Below, one piece after another: positions 1 through 8,731 of a stretch of 64,000 bases of DNA. Within the stretch, counting starts at the first letter, position 1. Every line of letters starts with the position of its first letter. Under the pieces are notes generated by a model. That model saw only the letters and a list, made by a program, of their open reading frames with translations, was not told the DNA's origin and ran no database searches. The translations under genes and the position numbers were made by a program. Origin of the DNA: Rodentibacter caecimuris (GTDB lineage: Bacteria > Pseudomonadota > Gammaproteobacteria > Enterobacterales > Pasteurellaceae); NCBI RefSeq assembly GCF_024622045.1, contig NZ_JANKBP010000007.1. One strand, 5' to 3'.

Positions 1-291
1 AGTCTCACCACAACAAAAAACGATATATCAAAACTTGTTCATCTATTTGAACTTGATAAATATTTAATAAAACTTTATGAACAACGCCAAAATGACATTA
101 AAAATGTCAATGAAGAAACAAAAAGAATGTTTGTAAATTTAGAAAGAATTAGAGCGATTAACTTTAGTATAGCTTATCGTTATCAATATTCACGGTATTC
201 ACCGGAATTGAAAGCTGAAGTCTATCATTATTTCACAGAAGAAGTATTACAATTGATGAAAAAATGGCTTCCTTTTGAGGTGAAATTATAA
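1..291 (+). CDS. Hypothetical protein, C-terminal 96 residues (5' end outside window)
   Basis: Frame 1 is open from the first base to TAA at 289-291. The product is charged and probably helical, with Lys/Glu/Asn-rich stretches such as NVNEETKRMF and aromatic YRYQYSRYSPE, and it ends PFEVKL. I do not recognise the family. The stop overlaps the stop end of convergent nrdG by a few bases, so the two genes meet tail to tail without a terminator. The low GC content and lack of uptake sequences resemble accessory DNA, but the visible part is too short to judge. Confidence 0.6.
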   Translation, partial: SLTTTKNDISKLVHLFELDKYLIKLYEQRQNDIKNVNEETKRMFVNLERIRAINFSIAYRYQYSRYSPELKAEVYHYFTEEVLQLMKKWLPFEVKL

Positions 292-756
292 ATCCTTAAA
301 GCGATAAATAATCTGATTCGCCGATCCCCGCCAGAGTAGGCTAGGATCGGCTTTTTCTTGTTCAAATTTTCCATCAATGAGGACATCAACATAGGGTAGC
401 ATGGCACGCTGATTTTCGTCCAATTCGTCTAATTTGTAACCTGTCCATACCCAAATGTCTTTGTCGGGGCATTCATGTTTTACCCGTTGCACGAAGGGCA
501 AGAGCGTTTCTACGTTGCGAGGATGGAGAGGGTCTCCACCGGATAGCGTTAAACCTTGGCGTTTAATACGGGTATCTTTTAAATCATTGATAATTTGTTG
601 TGCCATGGCTTCGTCAAATACTACGCCGGCACTGAACGACCAGCTTTTTTGGTTGTAGCAACCCTTGCAGCCATGGGTACAGCCACTCACAAAAAGAGTA
701 CAGCGTGTCCCTTCGCCATTCACTACATCAACAGGGTAATATTGTAAATAGTTCAT
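286..756 (-). CDS. nrdG: Anaerobic ribonucleoside-triphosphate reductase activating protein
   Basis: A 156-residue radical-SAM activase, the usual length for NrdG. The cluster-binding motif CTHGCKGC (CxxxCxxC) lies about residues 26-33, and a Gly-rich SAM-binding segment TLSGGDPLHPRN follows near residue 70. NrdG uses a 4Fe-4S cluster and SAM to generate the glycyl radical on NrdD, enabling anaerobic dNTP synthesis in the cytoplasm. nrdD itself is not in the window. The start MNYLQYYPVDVVNGEGTR matches the family N-terminus. Confidence 0.95.
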   Translation of the reverse strand: MNYLQYYPVDVVNGEGTRCTLFVSGCTHGCKGCYNQKSWSFSAGVVFDEAMAQQIINDLKDTRIKRQGLTLSGGDPLHPRNVETLLPFVQRVKHECPDKDIWVWTGYKLDELDENQRAMLPYVDVLIDGKFEQEKADPSLLWRGSANQIIYRFKDL

Positions 757-821
757 TTTGCCAATTCCTGAAAAGTGCGGTTTAAATTCTCGTCAAATTC
801 ACCATTGTGTGCAATTAATCT

Positions 822-850
822 TTGCAATGGCCATTTAATTCTTGCATAAT
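822..850 (+). promoter_or_regulatory. Promoter for 4.5S RNA
   Basis: A -35-like TTGCAA (822-827) and -10-like CATAAT (845-850) are separated by exactly 17 bp. A start near 857 would leave a leader of about 22 nt before the mature RNA, consistent with the RNase P-processed leader known for E. coli ffs. Inferred from spacing and position. Confidence 0.6.
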
Positions 851-878
851 AGCGCGCAATCGCATTGCGATATCAATG

Positions 879-987
879 GAAACCTTTTCGGTCTCTCGCA
901 ACGGTGTCCGGTTTACTCGGTCAGGTTCGGAAGAAAGCAGCCAAAGTCGGAATTTCTGTGTGCCGAGAAGAAGCTGGGAAGGTTTCC
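879..987 (+). ncRNA. ffs: 4.5S RNA (signal recognition particle RNA)
   Basis: The apical SRP core is unmistakable: GGTCAGGTTCGGAAGAAAGC followed by AGCCAA, then GTGTGCCGAGAAGAAGCTGG on the 3' side, as in E. coli 4.5S RNA. The ends pair as GGAAACC (879-885) with GGTTTCC (981-987), closing one long hairpin of about 109 nt. The RNA binds Ffh and directs co-translational membrane targeting. It lies between divergent nrdG and the 3' end of cydC and is the reason this gap is conserved. Exact ends are estimated from the closing helix. Confidence 0.93.
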
Positions 988-1004
988 GCCCAACTTCTTC
1001 CTTT

Positions 1005-2732
1005 CTAGACACGTTCAATTAATCGTTTGAAAAATCCCTGTTCTTTTTGGATTAAACTTTCGTAATCGCCCTGTTCAATGAGTTTACCCTCATCAATGAC
1101 AAAAATGCGGTCAAATTGTTCAAGTGCGGTTAAACGGTGAGTCACCATAATCAGCGTTTTATTTTTCGTATGCTGTAAAATTAAGCGTAAAATTTGACGT
1201 TCGGTTTCACGATCAAGCCCTTCTGTGGGTTCATCAAGTAATAAAATCGGGGCATGATTTAGTAAAATTCGGGCAATACCTAAACGACGTTGTTCACCAC
1301 CGGAAAGGGGGCGACCGCCATCACCCAACCAAAGATCTAACCCTTCCGGTTGTGTTAATAATTTGCCTAATCCCACTTGATTGAGTACCTCGATCATTCT
1401 CTCATCGGCGATTTTTTGGTGGGCGGCAAACTGTAAATTTTGACGTAGGCTATCGCTAAACACGTGTACCCGCTGAGTTAAAAAGCAAAATTGTTCGCGC
1501 AACGTTTGTTCGGAATAGAGTGAAACCGCTTTACCGGCGAGTAAAAGTTCCCCCTGATCGGCATCATAGTTACGTACCAATAATTGCAATAATGTTGATT
1601 TACCGCTACCCGTTTTACCAAGAATCGCAATTTTTTGCCCTTGTTCCAAATCAAGCGTGAGGTTATCCAGTGCAAGATTTTCTCTTTCAGGATAGGTAAA
1701 ACTCAAATTCTTCGCAGAAATTAACCGCTCTTGCAGTTTAAATTCGGCGTTGCCCTGAAACTCAACTAAGGGTTGTTGTTCAATAATATCGGTCACCCGT
1801 TCTGCCGCGGCAATGACTTGACCGATATGCAAAAATGCCGTACTCAATGGCATAATAATTTCAAAAGCAGCCAACGCCGCAAAGGTGAAAAGGGCAATAA
1901 AGGCGGCACGATATTTGTCTGTACCAAAATCCGCTTGGCTGCTAAACCACAACATGACACAAATGAGCAAACCATTTAGGAAGAGGACAAGTGCGGTGGA
2001 AAATCCGCTTAATTTTGCTTCTTTTGCTTGCTCAGTTTGCCAATTTCTCTCCGTTGCCGTCATTTTTTCTTTGACTTGTTTTTCCGCATTAAATAATAAA
2101 AGTTCGGCTTGTGCCTGAATAAATTCCAAAAATTGTGTGCGGTAATTGGCTCGTGTACGGATTAAAGGTTCGCCAAACTGTTTTCCTAAACGATAGAAAA
2201 TGATCGGAATCAACACTAATAAGCACAATAAAAATGCCCCTAAACCCAATGAAAGCGGCATATTAATGAAGCTTAACCCAATTGTCATAGCAATCGTGAC
2301 GAAGATTGACGTGAAAAAAGGGGCAAGTAAACGTAAATAAAGACTATCGAGAGTATCAACATCAGAAACCAAGCGATTTAACAAATCACTGTTACGATAG
2401 CGATTGAGCACGGCTGGGCTTAAGGGAATAATTCGCTCAAATACTTGGACGCGCAGTTTCGCTAAAATACGAAAAGTAGCATCGTGGGTAACGATTTTTT
2501 CAAAATAACGTGCGACCGTACGCCCAATCGCTAACCCTCGCACGCTGGCGGAAGGGTAAAAAAAGTTAAACAGCGTACCAAGTCCGGCAATAGCGGTGGC
2601 TGCCAAGAACCATCCCGATAGGGTAAGCAATCCCATACTGGAAGCCAATCCGCTAATCATTAACACCAAACCTAAAATTAACGGTAATTTGGCAAACTTA
2701 AATAAACGTATAAAAGGCAGTAATGCTCGCAT
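1005..2732 (-). CDS. cydC: Heterodimeric ABC exporter subunit CydC
   Basis: A 575-residue fused permease-ATPase. Six membrane helices fill roughly residues 1-320. The ATPase domain carries Walker A GKTGSGKS (about residue 370), signature LSGGEQRR and Walker B ILLLDEPTEGLD. CydDC exports cysteine/glutathione to the periplasm and is needed for cytochrome bd assembly. The gene overlaps cydD by one base at 2732, so the pair is translationally coupled. Order trxB-cydD-cydC is the H. influenzae arrangement. Confidence 0.95.
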   Translation of the reverse strand: MRALLPFIRLFKFAKLPLILGLVLMISGLASSMGLLTLSGWFLAATAIAGLGTLFNFFYPSASVRGLAIGRTVARYFEKIVTHDATFRILAKLRVQVFERIIPLSPAVLNRYRNSDLLNRLVSDVDTLDSLYLRLLAPFFTSIFVTIAMTIGLSFINMPLSLGLGAFLLCLLVLIPIIFYRLGKQFGEPLIRTRANYRTQFLEFIQAQAELLLFNAEKQVKEKMTATERNWQTEQAKEAKLSGFSTALVLFLNGLLICVMLWFSSQADFGTDKYRAAFIALFTFAALAAFEIIMPLSTAFLHIGQVIAAAERVTDIIEQQPLVEFQGNAEFKLQERLISAKNLSFTYPERENLALDNLTLDLEQGQKIAILGKTGSGKSTLLQLLVRNYDADQGELLLAGKAVSLYSEQTLREQFCFLTQRVHVFSDSLRQNLQFAAHQKIADERMIEVLNQVGLGKLLTQPEGLDLWLGDGGRPLSGGEQRRLGIARILLNHAPILLLDEPTEGLDRETERQILRLILQHTKNKTLIMVTHRLTALEQFDRIFVIDEGKLIEQGDYESLIQKEQGFFKRLIERV

Positions 2733-4492
2733 TATTGAATATCCTGTTGTCGTTGAGCGAGTAATTCGGCAAAAAAACCGTTATTTCTGAGTTGTGAAAA
2801 ATCACCTTTCTGAACAATAGCACCTTGTTGCATCACCAAAATCTGATCGCATTGTTTTAATTCTTCAATGCGATGGGTAATCATCAAGGTGGTTTGATAA
2901 CAGCTTATTTCACTTAAAGTTTGTAACACTAAATTTTCAGATTGGGCATCGAGGCTTGCTGTCGGTTCATCAAGTAAGATCAATTTCCCTTTTCTTAAAA
3001 GTGCGCGAGCAATGGCAAGGCGTTGCGCCTGTCCTACCGAAACGCCCAAACCGCCGTCTTTTATCTCGTGGTCTAAGCCAAGTTTATCGGTAAACTCTTT
3101 AGCCTGTGCGAGAGATAAGGCCCGATCAATTTCTTCATCACTTGCCTGAATATCGCCAAGCAGCAGATTTTCTTTGATTGTGCCTTGCAATAACAAGGGA
3201 TTTTGCCCTACCCAAGCGATATGTTTGCGCCAGTTTGCGAGATCGCTTTCACGCAGTTCTTGCCCGTTGATTTTCAATGAACCTTGATAAGGCAAAAAAC
3301 CTAAAATAGCATTCATTAGAGAGGTTTTTCCGGCTCCGCTTTGCCCGACTAACGCCACATTGTGATTGCTCGGAATATGAAAACTAAGCGGTTGGGTGAG
3401 CGGCACTCCTTGGGAGGAAAGCACGATTAAATTTTCTGCCCGAATTTCAACCGCACTTTCAAAGGTAATCGTACGCTTATTTTGTTGAGTGGTGAGGTAA
3501 TCGGTTTCTAAAAAATCGACAATGGCATCCGCCGCCCCGATACCGGCGGCACGATCATGATAATAAGTGCCGAGATCGCGTAGCGGTTGATAAAATTCCG
3601 GGGCGAGAATTAAACAAAAGAAACCGATAAAAAGGGTAAGCGGTGTGCTATAAGTACCAAATTCGACTTGCCCTAAATAACTGAAACCAAAATAGACTGC
3701 CATTAACGCAATAGAAATAGAGGTAAAAAATTCCAAAACGGCAGAGGATAAAAAGGCGAGTTTTAGCACGTCCATTGTGGTTTCACGGAAATGCTCCGTT
3801 GTTTTTTCTATGTGTTGGATTTGTTCGGAAGAGCGGTTAAAAAGCCGTAAAGTTTCAAGTCCGCGTAAGCGATCCAAAAATTGTGCACTTAAACGGGCGA
3901 GTGTCTCCATATTTTTCTGGCTACTGTCTGCCGCAGCAATGCCTACAAGAATCATAAAGAGCGGTATTAAAGGCGCGGTAACCATTAGGATTAATGCTGC
4001 CGCCCAATTTAGCGGAAAGACCGCAATCAAAATCACTATCGGGACAATCACGGAAAGGCTTTGTTGCGGTAGGAAACGGGCATAAAAATTATGTAAATTT
4101 TCTACCTGTTCCAACATAATACTTGCCCAGCTTCCGGCCGGTTTTTGATTGATTGTCGCCGGCCCGACAAGGTGAATTTTATCCAGAATTTGCCGGCGAA
4201 TATGATTGCGTAATTGGCGGCCGGCTTCAAAACCGATTTTTTCGCGCCCCCACAAAATTAAGGCGCGTAAGGCAAAACTGAAAATTAAGCCGATAAAATA
4301 AGGAATGAGTTCATCACGCGATGTATTCTGCATGATTAGTTTATCAAGCAAGGTTGCAAGGAGATAAGTCTGTATCACCAAAATGATGGAAGAGAATGTG
4401 GCAAGGGCAATATTGGCGCGCATTAATTTTTTTATTGGTTGTTGTTGCGCATGTAGCCATTTTTGCAGGTATTTTTGACGAAGTTTGTCCAT
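2732..4492 (-). CDS. cydD: Heterodimeric ABC exporter subunit CydD
   Basis: A 586-residue fused permease-ATPase. The N-terminal half is a six-helix exporter domain. The C-terminal half has Walker A GQSGAGKT, Walker B LILLDEPTASLD and a variant signature VSVGQAQR in place of LSGGQ. It pairs with CydC as the cysteine/glutathione exporter required for cytochrome bd oxidase maturation. It lies 111 bp downstream of trxB, a gap holding a perfect inverted repeat (GCGTGAATT arms, 4530-4552) without a T-run on either strand, so not clearly a terminator. Confidence 0.95.
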   Translation of the reverse strand: MDKLRQKYLQKWLHAQQQPIKKLMRANIALATFSSIILVIQTYLLATLLDKLIMQNTSRDELIPYFIGLIFSFALRALILWGREKIGFEAGRQLRNHIRRQILDKIHLVGPATINQKPAGSWASIMLEQVENLHNFYARFLPQQSLSVIVPIVILIAVFPLNWAAALILMVTAPLIPLFMILVGIAAADSSQKNMETLARLSAQFLDRLRGLETLRLFNRSSEQIQHIEKTTEHFRETTMDVLKLAFLSSAVLEFFTSISIALMAVYFGFSYLGQVEFGTYSTPLTLFIGFFCLILAPEFYQPLRDLGTYYHDRAAGIGAADAIVDFLETDYLTTQQNKRTITFESAVEIRAENLIVLSSQGVPLTQPLSFHIPSNHNVALVGQSGAGKTSLMNAILGFLPYQGSLKINGQELRESDLANWRKHIAWVGQNPLLLQGTIKENLLLGDIQASDEEIDRALSLAQAKEFTDKLGLDHEIKDGGLGVSVGQAQRLAIARALLRKGKLILLDEPTASLDAQSENLVLQTLSEISCYQTTLMITHRIEELKQCDQILVMQQGAIVQKGDFSQLRNNGFFAELLAQRQQDIQ

Positions 4493-4603
4493 AGGTTCTC
4501 GTTCATCCTAATTCGGATAGAATGGATGGGCGTGAATTTGGAAAATTCACGCACAATGATGAGTAACGGGATGTGTTAAGTTTTACCTTACACATTCTGC
4601 AAT

Positions 4604-5557
4604 TTATTTCTGTGCATCCAGATAGCGTTCGGCATCCAGTGCAGCCATACAGCCTGTACCGGCAGAAGTAATGGCTTGACGATAATTGTGATCCATGACA
4701 TCACCTGCCGCAAAGACCCCTTCCACGGAAGTGGCGGTCGCGTTGCCTTCGAGACCGGATTTTACTACGATGTAGCCGTTATTGAGTTCGAGCTGTCCTT
4801 GGAAAATCTCGGTATTTGGTGAATGACCGATTGCCACAAATAAGCCGTCAAGATTCAATTCTTCTTTCTCTCCGGTTTTGGTATTTTGCAGGCGTAAACC
4901 TGTCACCCCCATATTATCGCCTAATACTTCGTCTAAAGTGCGGTCGGTATGAAGCACAATTTTTCCTTCCTCCACTTTTTTGTAGAGACGGTCGATGAGG
5001 ATTTTTTCTGCGCGGAAACTATCACGACGATGGATTAAATGAACACAGCTTGAAATATTGGCTAAATAAAGCGCTTCTTCCACTGCGGTATTGCCGCCAC
5101 CAATGACTGCAACGGGTTTGTTACGGTAAAAGAAACCGTCACAGGTTGCACAGGCTGAAACACCACGACCTTTATAATTTTCTTCCGAAGGCAATCCCAA
5201 ATAGCGCGCGGAGGCGCCGGTTGCAATAATTAAGGCATCGCAGGTGAATGTTTGCACATCGCCATACAGTTTGAACGGGCGAGAAGATAGATCCACGCGA
5301 TTAATGTGATCAAAGACAATTTCCGTATCAAATTTTTCCGCGTGTTGTAACATACGTTGCATTAAGCCTGAGCCGGTCGTCATTTCAAAATCACCCGGCC
5401 AGTTTTCAATTTCATCGGTTGTTGTGAGCTGCCCGCCTTGTTGTAAACCTGTTACGAGTACCGGCTTTAAATTTGCCCGTGCGGCATAAATTGCCGCCGT
5501 GTAGCCGGCAGGGCCGGAACCTAAAATTAAAAGTTTTGCATGTTTAATCTCTGACAT
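4604..5557 (-). CDS. trxB: Thioredoxin reductase
   Basis: A 317-residue flavoprotein of normal TrxB length. It shows the N-terminal FAD motif GSGPAGY (about residue 13), the redox disulfide CATCDG (about 136-141), the NADPH-binding GGGNTAVEEA and a C-terminal FAD motif FAAGDV. It transfers electrons from NADPH to thioredoxin in the cytoplasm; a trxA gene is at 30933. It is probably cotranscribed with cnoX upstream (72-bp gap) and possibly cydDC downstream, a thiol-redox grouping. Confidence 0.97.
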   Translation of the reverse strand: MSEIKHAKLLILGSGPAGYTAAIYAARANLKPVLVTGLQQGGQLTTTDEIENWPGDFEMTTGSGLMQRMLQHAEKFDTEIVFDHINRVDLSSRPFKLYGDVQTFTCDALIIATGASARYLGLPSEENYKGRGVSACATCDGFFYRNKPVAVIGGGNTAVEEALYLANISSCVHLIHRRDSFRAEKILIDRLYKKVEEGKIVLHTDRTLDEVLGDNMGVTGLRLQNTKTGEKEELNLDGLFVAIGHSPNTEIFQGQLELNNGYIVVKSGLEGNATATSVEGVFAAGDVMDHNYRQAITSAGTGCMAALDAERYLDAQK

Positions 5558-5629
5558 AAAGTATCCCTAATTTTTATGAGTTGATAGATAAATTAATTCA
5601 ATTTGCCCAACGGATTATCCGTTTCTTTT

Positions 5630-6487
5630 TTAGTAGAGTAGGGAATAAAGCAAGCGCCGAAACTTGTTCGTTAATGGATCGGCATTGCCCATTGCACTCA
5701 AAATAGAGAGAAATTGCTGTTTTACTTCGCCATTTTGTGCATCTAATTCTTTCTTTAATATATCAAAGAGGAGAGAAAGTGCTTCTTCATTGCGGTTTGC
5801 CTGATGAAGTTGTATGGCAAGTTTAATAGCAATTTCCGTTGTCGGGTTTTGGGCATAATCTGCTGTTAATTGCTGCATTTCCGGTGTATCGGCGGCTTGA
5901 ATCAGTAATTCAATCTGTGCTTGTAAGCCTTGCCAGCGGCTGTCACGATCTTGCAATGGAATTTGGTTTAAGATTTCTTGCGCCGGTTCGGTTTTTTTCA
6001 TTGCAATGTAGGTTTCCGCATAGAGTAGAGCAATATCACTGTTTTTCTTATCGGAAAGTTCCCAAGCCTCTTTTAATAGCGGCAATGCGGCATCATAATT
6101 TTCAACTTGCAAGAAATCCAAGGCTTGGTGAAATTTAATCTCTTCTTCTTTTGGTAAAATAACACTTAAGCGTTGTAACAGTGATGCTTGATCCAACGCA
6201 CCGGGAAAGGCATCCAAGGCTTGTGCTTCTTTGAACAAATAAGTGGTGGGTAAGGCTTGAATACGGAATTGTGCGGCGATCAGCTGTTCTACCTCACAAT
6301 TTACTTTACCGAGTATAAATTGTCCTTGATATTGCTCCACCAACCGTTCCAATAATGCTAAAAAATCTGCCGATTCTTTATGGCTCGGTGCATAAAAGTT
6401 CACTACAAGCGGTTTTTCAAGCGACTGTTGAAGAATTTCAGTGAGATTTTGTTCGTTAATCTCAATAACAAAAGGAAAATCAGCCAT
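5630..6487 (-). CDS. cnoX: Thioredoxin-fold/TPR co-chaperone, CnoX (YbbN) family, without active-site cysteines
   Basis: A 285-residue protein with an N-terminal thioredoxin fold (residues about 1-110) and C-terminal TPR-like helices, the layout of E. coli CnoX/YbbN. Where thioredoxin has WCGPC, this protein reads YAPSHKES, with no cysteine, so it cannot catalyse disulfide exchange. The cis-proline segment ALPTTY is kept. Family members act as holdases that pass clients to GroEL or DnaK. It sits immediately upstream of trxB in the same orientation. The symbol rests on architecture and synteny. Confidence 0.85.
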   Translation of the reverse strand: MADFPFVIEINEQNLTEILQQSLEKPLVVNFYAPSHKESADFLALLERLVEQYQGQFILGKVNCEVEQLIAAQFRIQALPTTYLFKEAQALDAFPGALDQASLLQRLSVILPKEEEIKFHQALDFLQVENYDAALPLLKEAWELSDKKNSDIALLYAETYIAMKKTEPAQEILNQIPLQDRDSRWQGLQAQIELLIQAADTPEMQQLTADYAQNPTTEIAIKLAIQLHQANRNEEALSLLFDILKKELDAQNGEVKQQFLSILSAMGNADPLTNKFRRLLYSLLY

Positions 6488-6577
6488 TGTTCATCCTTGT
6501 TCGGAAAAAATAATGGCTGATTTTAGCAAAGTGCGGTCAATTTTAGAAATGTTTTGAAAATTGACTGTGCTTTTGGG

Positions 6578-7924
6578 CTAGAGAATGATACTGCCGATTA
6601 GTGAGATAATGAAGCCAACCAAGCCAATTAACGTTTCTTGAACCGTCCAAGTTTTAAACATGGTCTTCGTATCAATTTCTAAAAAGCGGCTAACCAACCA
6701 AAATCCGCTGTCATTTACATGTGCTAAGACTGTCGCTCCGGAGGCAATTGAAATAACAATGAAACAAAGATCAAATTGGCTGAGTCCCGTTGTTGCTGCG
6801 ACAGTTGGGGCAATTAAAGCAGATGTTGTTGTGATGGCAACGGTAGCGGAGCCCTGTGCTACACGTAATGCTGTTGATATGACAAATGCCGCAACAATAA
6901 TAGGCATTCCTGTATCAGATAACATAGAGGCTAATTGATCGCCGATACCACTGGCTCGTAAAACACCACCGAACATCCCACCGGCTCCGGTGACTAAAAT
7001 GATTGCACAAATCGGTCCAAGTGCATTATCACAGATTTTTTCAATTTGTTCGTAACTTCGTTGTTCTTTGAGTAAAGCGATTGAGACAAGTAATGTAATT
7101 AATAATGCGATTGGGGTTTTTCCTAATAAGCGTAAACTTTGTACTAATAATGAAGAACCATCAACCATTTTTGCTACGGTAAGCGTATATAAGACGGTAT
7201 CTAACATGATTAAGCATAATGGGAGTAATAGAATGAAAAGTACTTTTTTAAAACTCGGAGGGGTTAAAGCCGTTTCATTTATTGGTGTGACATTTAAAAA
7301 TGATTTTGGTAGATCTAGATGAAATTTTTTACCTAAATATGTGCCATATAGATAAGCGGCAAAGTACCATGTAGGAATAGCAACAACTACTGCAATGATT
7401 GTTAGTAAACCGATGTTTGCGCCGAGCAGTTCACCGGAGGCGACCGGGCCGGGATGTGGGGGAAGGAAAGCATGAGTGACAGCAAAGGCACCGGCAGCAG
7501 GAAAAGCATATTTAAATAGAGAACCGCCAAATTGTTTTGCAACACTAAATATTATAGGAAGCATCACAACTAAACCGGCATCAAAGAAGATCGGGAAACC
7601 AAATAAGAGAGAAGCTATACCTAAAGCAAAAGGCGCTCTTTTTTCTCCAAATTTATTGATGAGTGTATCGGCTAATACTTTTGCACCACCGGTTATTTCA
7701 AGTAGTCGTCCGATCATTGCTCCAAGCCCGACTAATAGCGCCACTGAAGCAAGGGTATTTCCAAAACCGGTGAGAAGAGTTGGCAATATTTTATCTACGG
7801 GAATGCCTGTTGCGATTGCGGTAAGTAAACTAACAATTGTTAAGGCAACGAATGCATGGACATTAAATTTAATAATTAATAGCAATAAAACTGCTATTGA
7901 GGCGACAAGGATGAAAATTAGCAT
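6578..7924 (-). CDS. GntP-family gluconate/idonate permease
   Basis: A 448-residue polytopic protein, with about 12 hydrophobic segments. The sequence is typical of the GntP family (GFGNTLASVALLVGLGAMIG near residue 55; PHPGPVASGELLGANIG near 155). It is an inner-membrane proton symporter for sugar acids. It is the last gene of the idnD-idnO-permease operon (29 bp after idnO), which makes L-idonate, 5-ketogluconate or gluconate the likely substrate. Sequence alone does not separate IdnT from GntT/GntP, so no symbol is assigned. Confidence 0.88.
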   Translation of the reverse strand: MLIFILVASIAVLLLLIIKFNVHAFVALTIVSLLTAIATGIPVDKILPTLLTGFGNTLASVALLVGLGAMIGRLLEITGGAKVLADTLINKFGEKRAPFALGIASLLFGFPIFFDAGLVVMLPIIFSVAKQFGGSLFKYAFPAAGAFAVTHAFLPPHPGPVASGELLGANIGLLTIIAVVVAIPTWYFAAYLYGTYLGKKFHLDLPKSFLNVTPINETALTPPSFKKVLFILLLPLCLIMLDTVLYTLTVAKMVDGSSLLVQSLRLLGKTPIALLITLLVSIALLKEQRSYEQIEKICDNALGPICAIILVTGAGGMFGGVLRASGIGDQLASMLSDTGMPIIVAAFVISTALRVAQGSATVAITTTSALIAPTVAATTGLSQFDLCFIVISIASGATVLAHVNDSGFWLVSRFLEIDTKTMFKTWTVQETLIGLVGFIISLIGSIIL

Positions 7925-7953
7925 AATTTATTTACCTTATTTGATGTAATAAC

Positions 7954-8718
7954 CTAAACAGCTGCAAGCATTCCGCCATCAACAAATAGCAAATGCCCAT
8001 TAACAAAATCAGATGCTTTTGACGAAAGAAATATAGCGGCCCCAATTAATTCTTCCGGCTCTCCCCAACGTGCAGCCGGTGTTCTTTTACATAACCATTC
8101 TGTGAATTCTTTATTTTCTACCAACGGTTTTGTCAATTCTGTTTGAAAATATCCCGGAGCGATAGCATTCACTTGAATATTATAACGAGCAAGCTCAACA
8201 CACATTCCTCTTGTCAGCATTTTTACCGCACCTTTTGAGGCTGCGTATGGTGTAATGGTGTCCCGTCCTAATTCACTTTGCATTGAACCTATATTAATAA
8301 TTTTTCCTTTTTCACGCTGTACCATATATCGAGCGACGGCTTGTGAAATAATAAAAACAGCTTTTTGATTGACTTGAATAATATCGTCAAAGTCTTGTTC
8401 AGGAAATTCACAAAACGGATAGCGACGCTGAATACCTGCATTATTAATTAATACATCTATTGGGCCGATATTTTGTTCAATATAGTCAATGGCTGTATGA
8501 ACTGCGGCAGTATTTGTCACATCAAAAGAAACGGGATAAGCAATAAACCCGTTGTCATTGAATTCTTTGGCTATTTTTTCAACGTTTTCTTGTTTTGTAC
8601 CGTGAATGATAATTTTGGCACCTTGTCCGGCGAGCCCCTTTGCTAGTAAATATCCAATGCCTCGAGTGGATCCCGTAATTAAAATATTTTTATTTTTTAC
8701 TGAAAAGAAGTTTTCCAT
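7954..8718 (-). CDS. idnO: Gluconate 5-dehydrogenase (short-chain dehydrogenase)
   Basis: A 254-residue classical SDR. It has the cofactor motif TGSTRGIG (residues 16-23), the NNAG motif and the catalytic Ser...Tyr-x-x-x-Lys (IGSMQSE then YAASK). IdnO reduces 5-keto-D-gluconate to D-gluconate, the second step of L-idonate catabolism. It lies 13 bp downstream of idnD and upstream of the permease, giving the IdnD-IdnO-transport order. The neighbours support the substrate assignment, since the SDR fold alone would not. Confidence 0.85.
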   Translation of the reverse strand: MENFFSVKNKNILITGSTRGIGYLLAKGLAGQGAKIIIHGTKQENVEKIAKEFNDNGFIAYPVSFDVTNTAAVHTAIDYIEQNIGPIDVLINNAGIQRRYPFCEFPEQDFDDIIQVNQKAVFIISQAVARYMVQREKGKIINIGSMQSELGRDTITPYAASKGAVKMLTRGMCVELARYNIQVNAIAPGYFQTELTKPLVENKEFTEWLCKRTPAARWGEPEELIGAAIFLSSKASDFVNGHLLFVDGGMLAAV

Positions 8719-8731
8719 AATGATTTTTCCT

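Noticed and set aside
815..1030. Short frames on both strands across the nrdG-cydC gap
   Set aside because: They overlap the 4.5S RNA, whose conserved core and closing helix explain the sequence.
4530..4593. Inverted repeats between trxB and cydD (GCGTGAATT arms; ATGTG...CACAT arms)
   Set aside because: No T-run on either strand and no known regulator motif; could affect mRNA stability, but a function cannot be supported.
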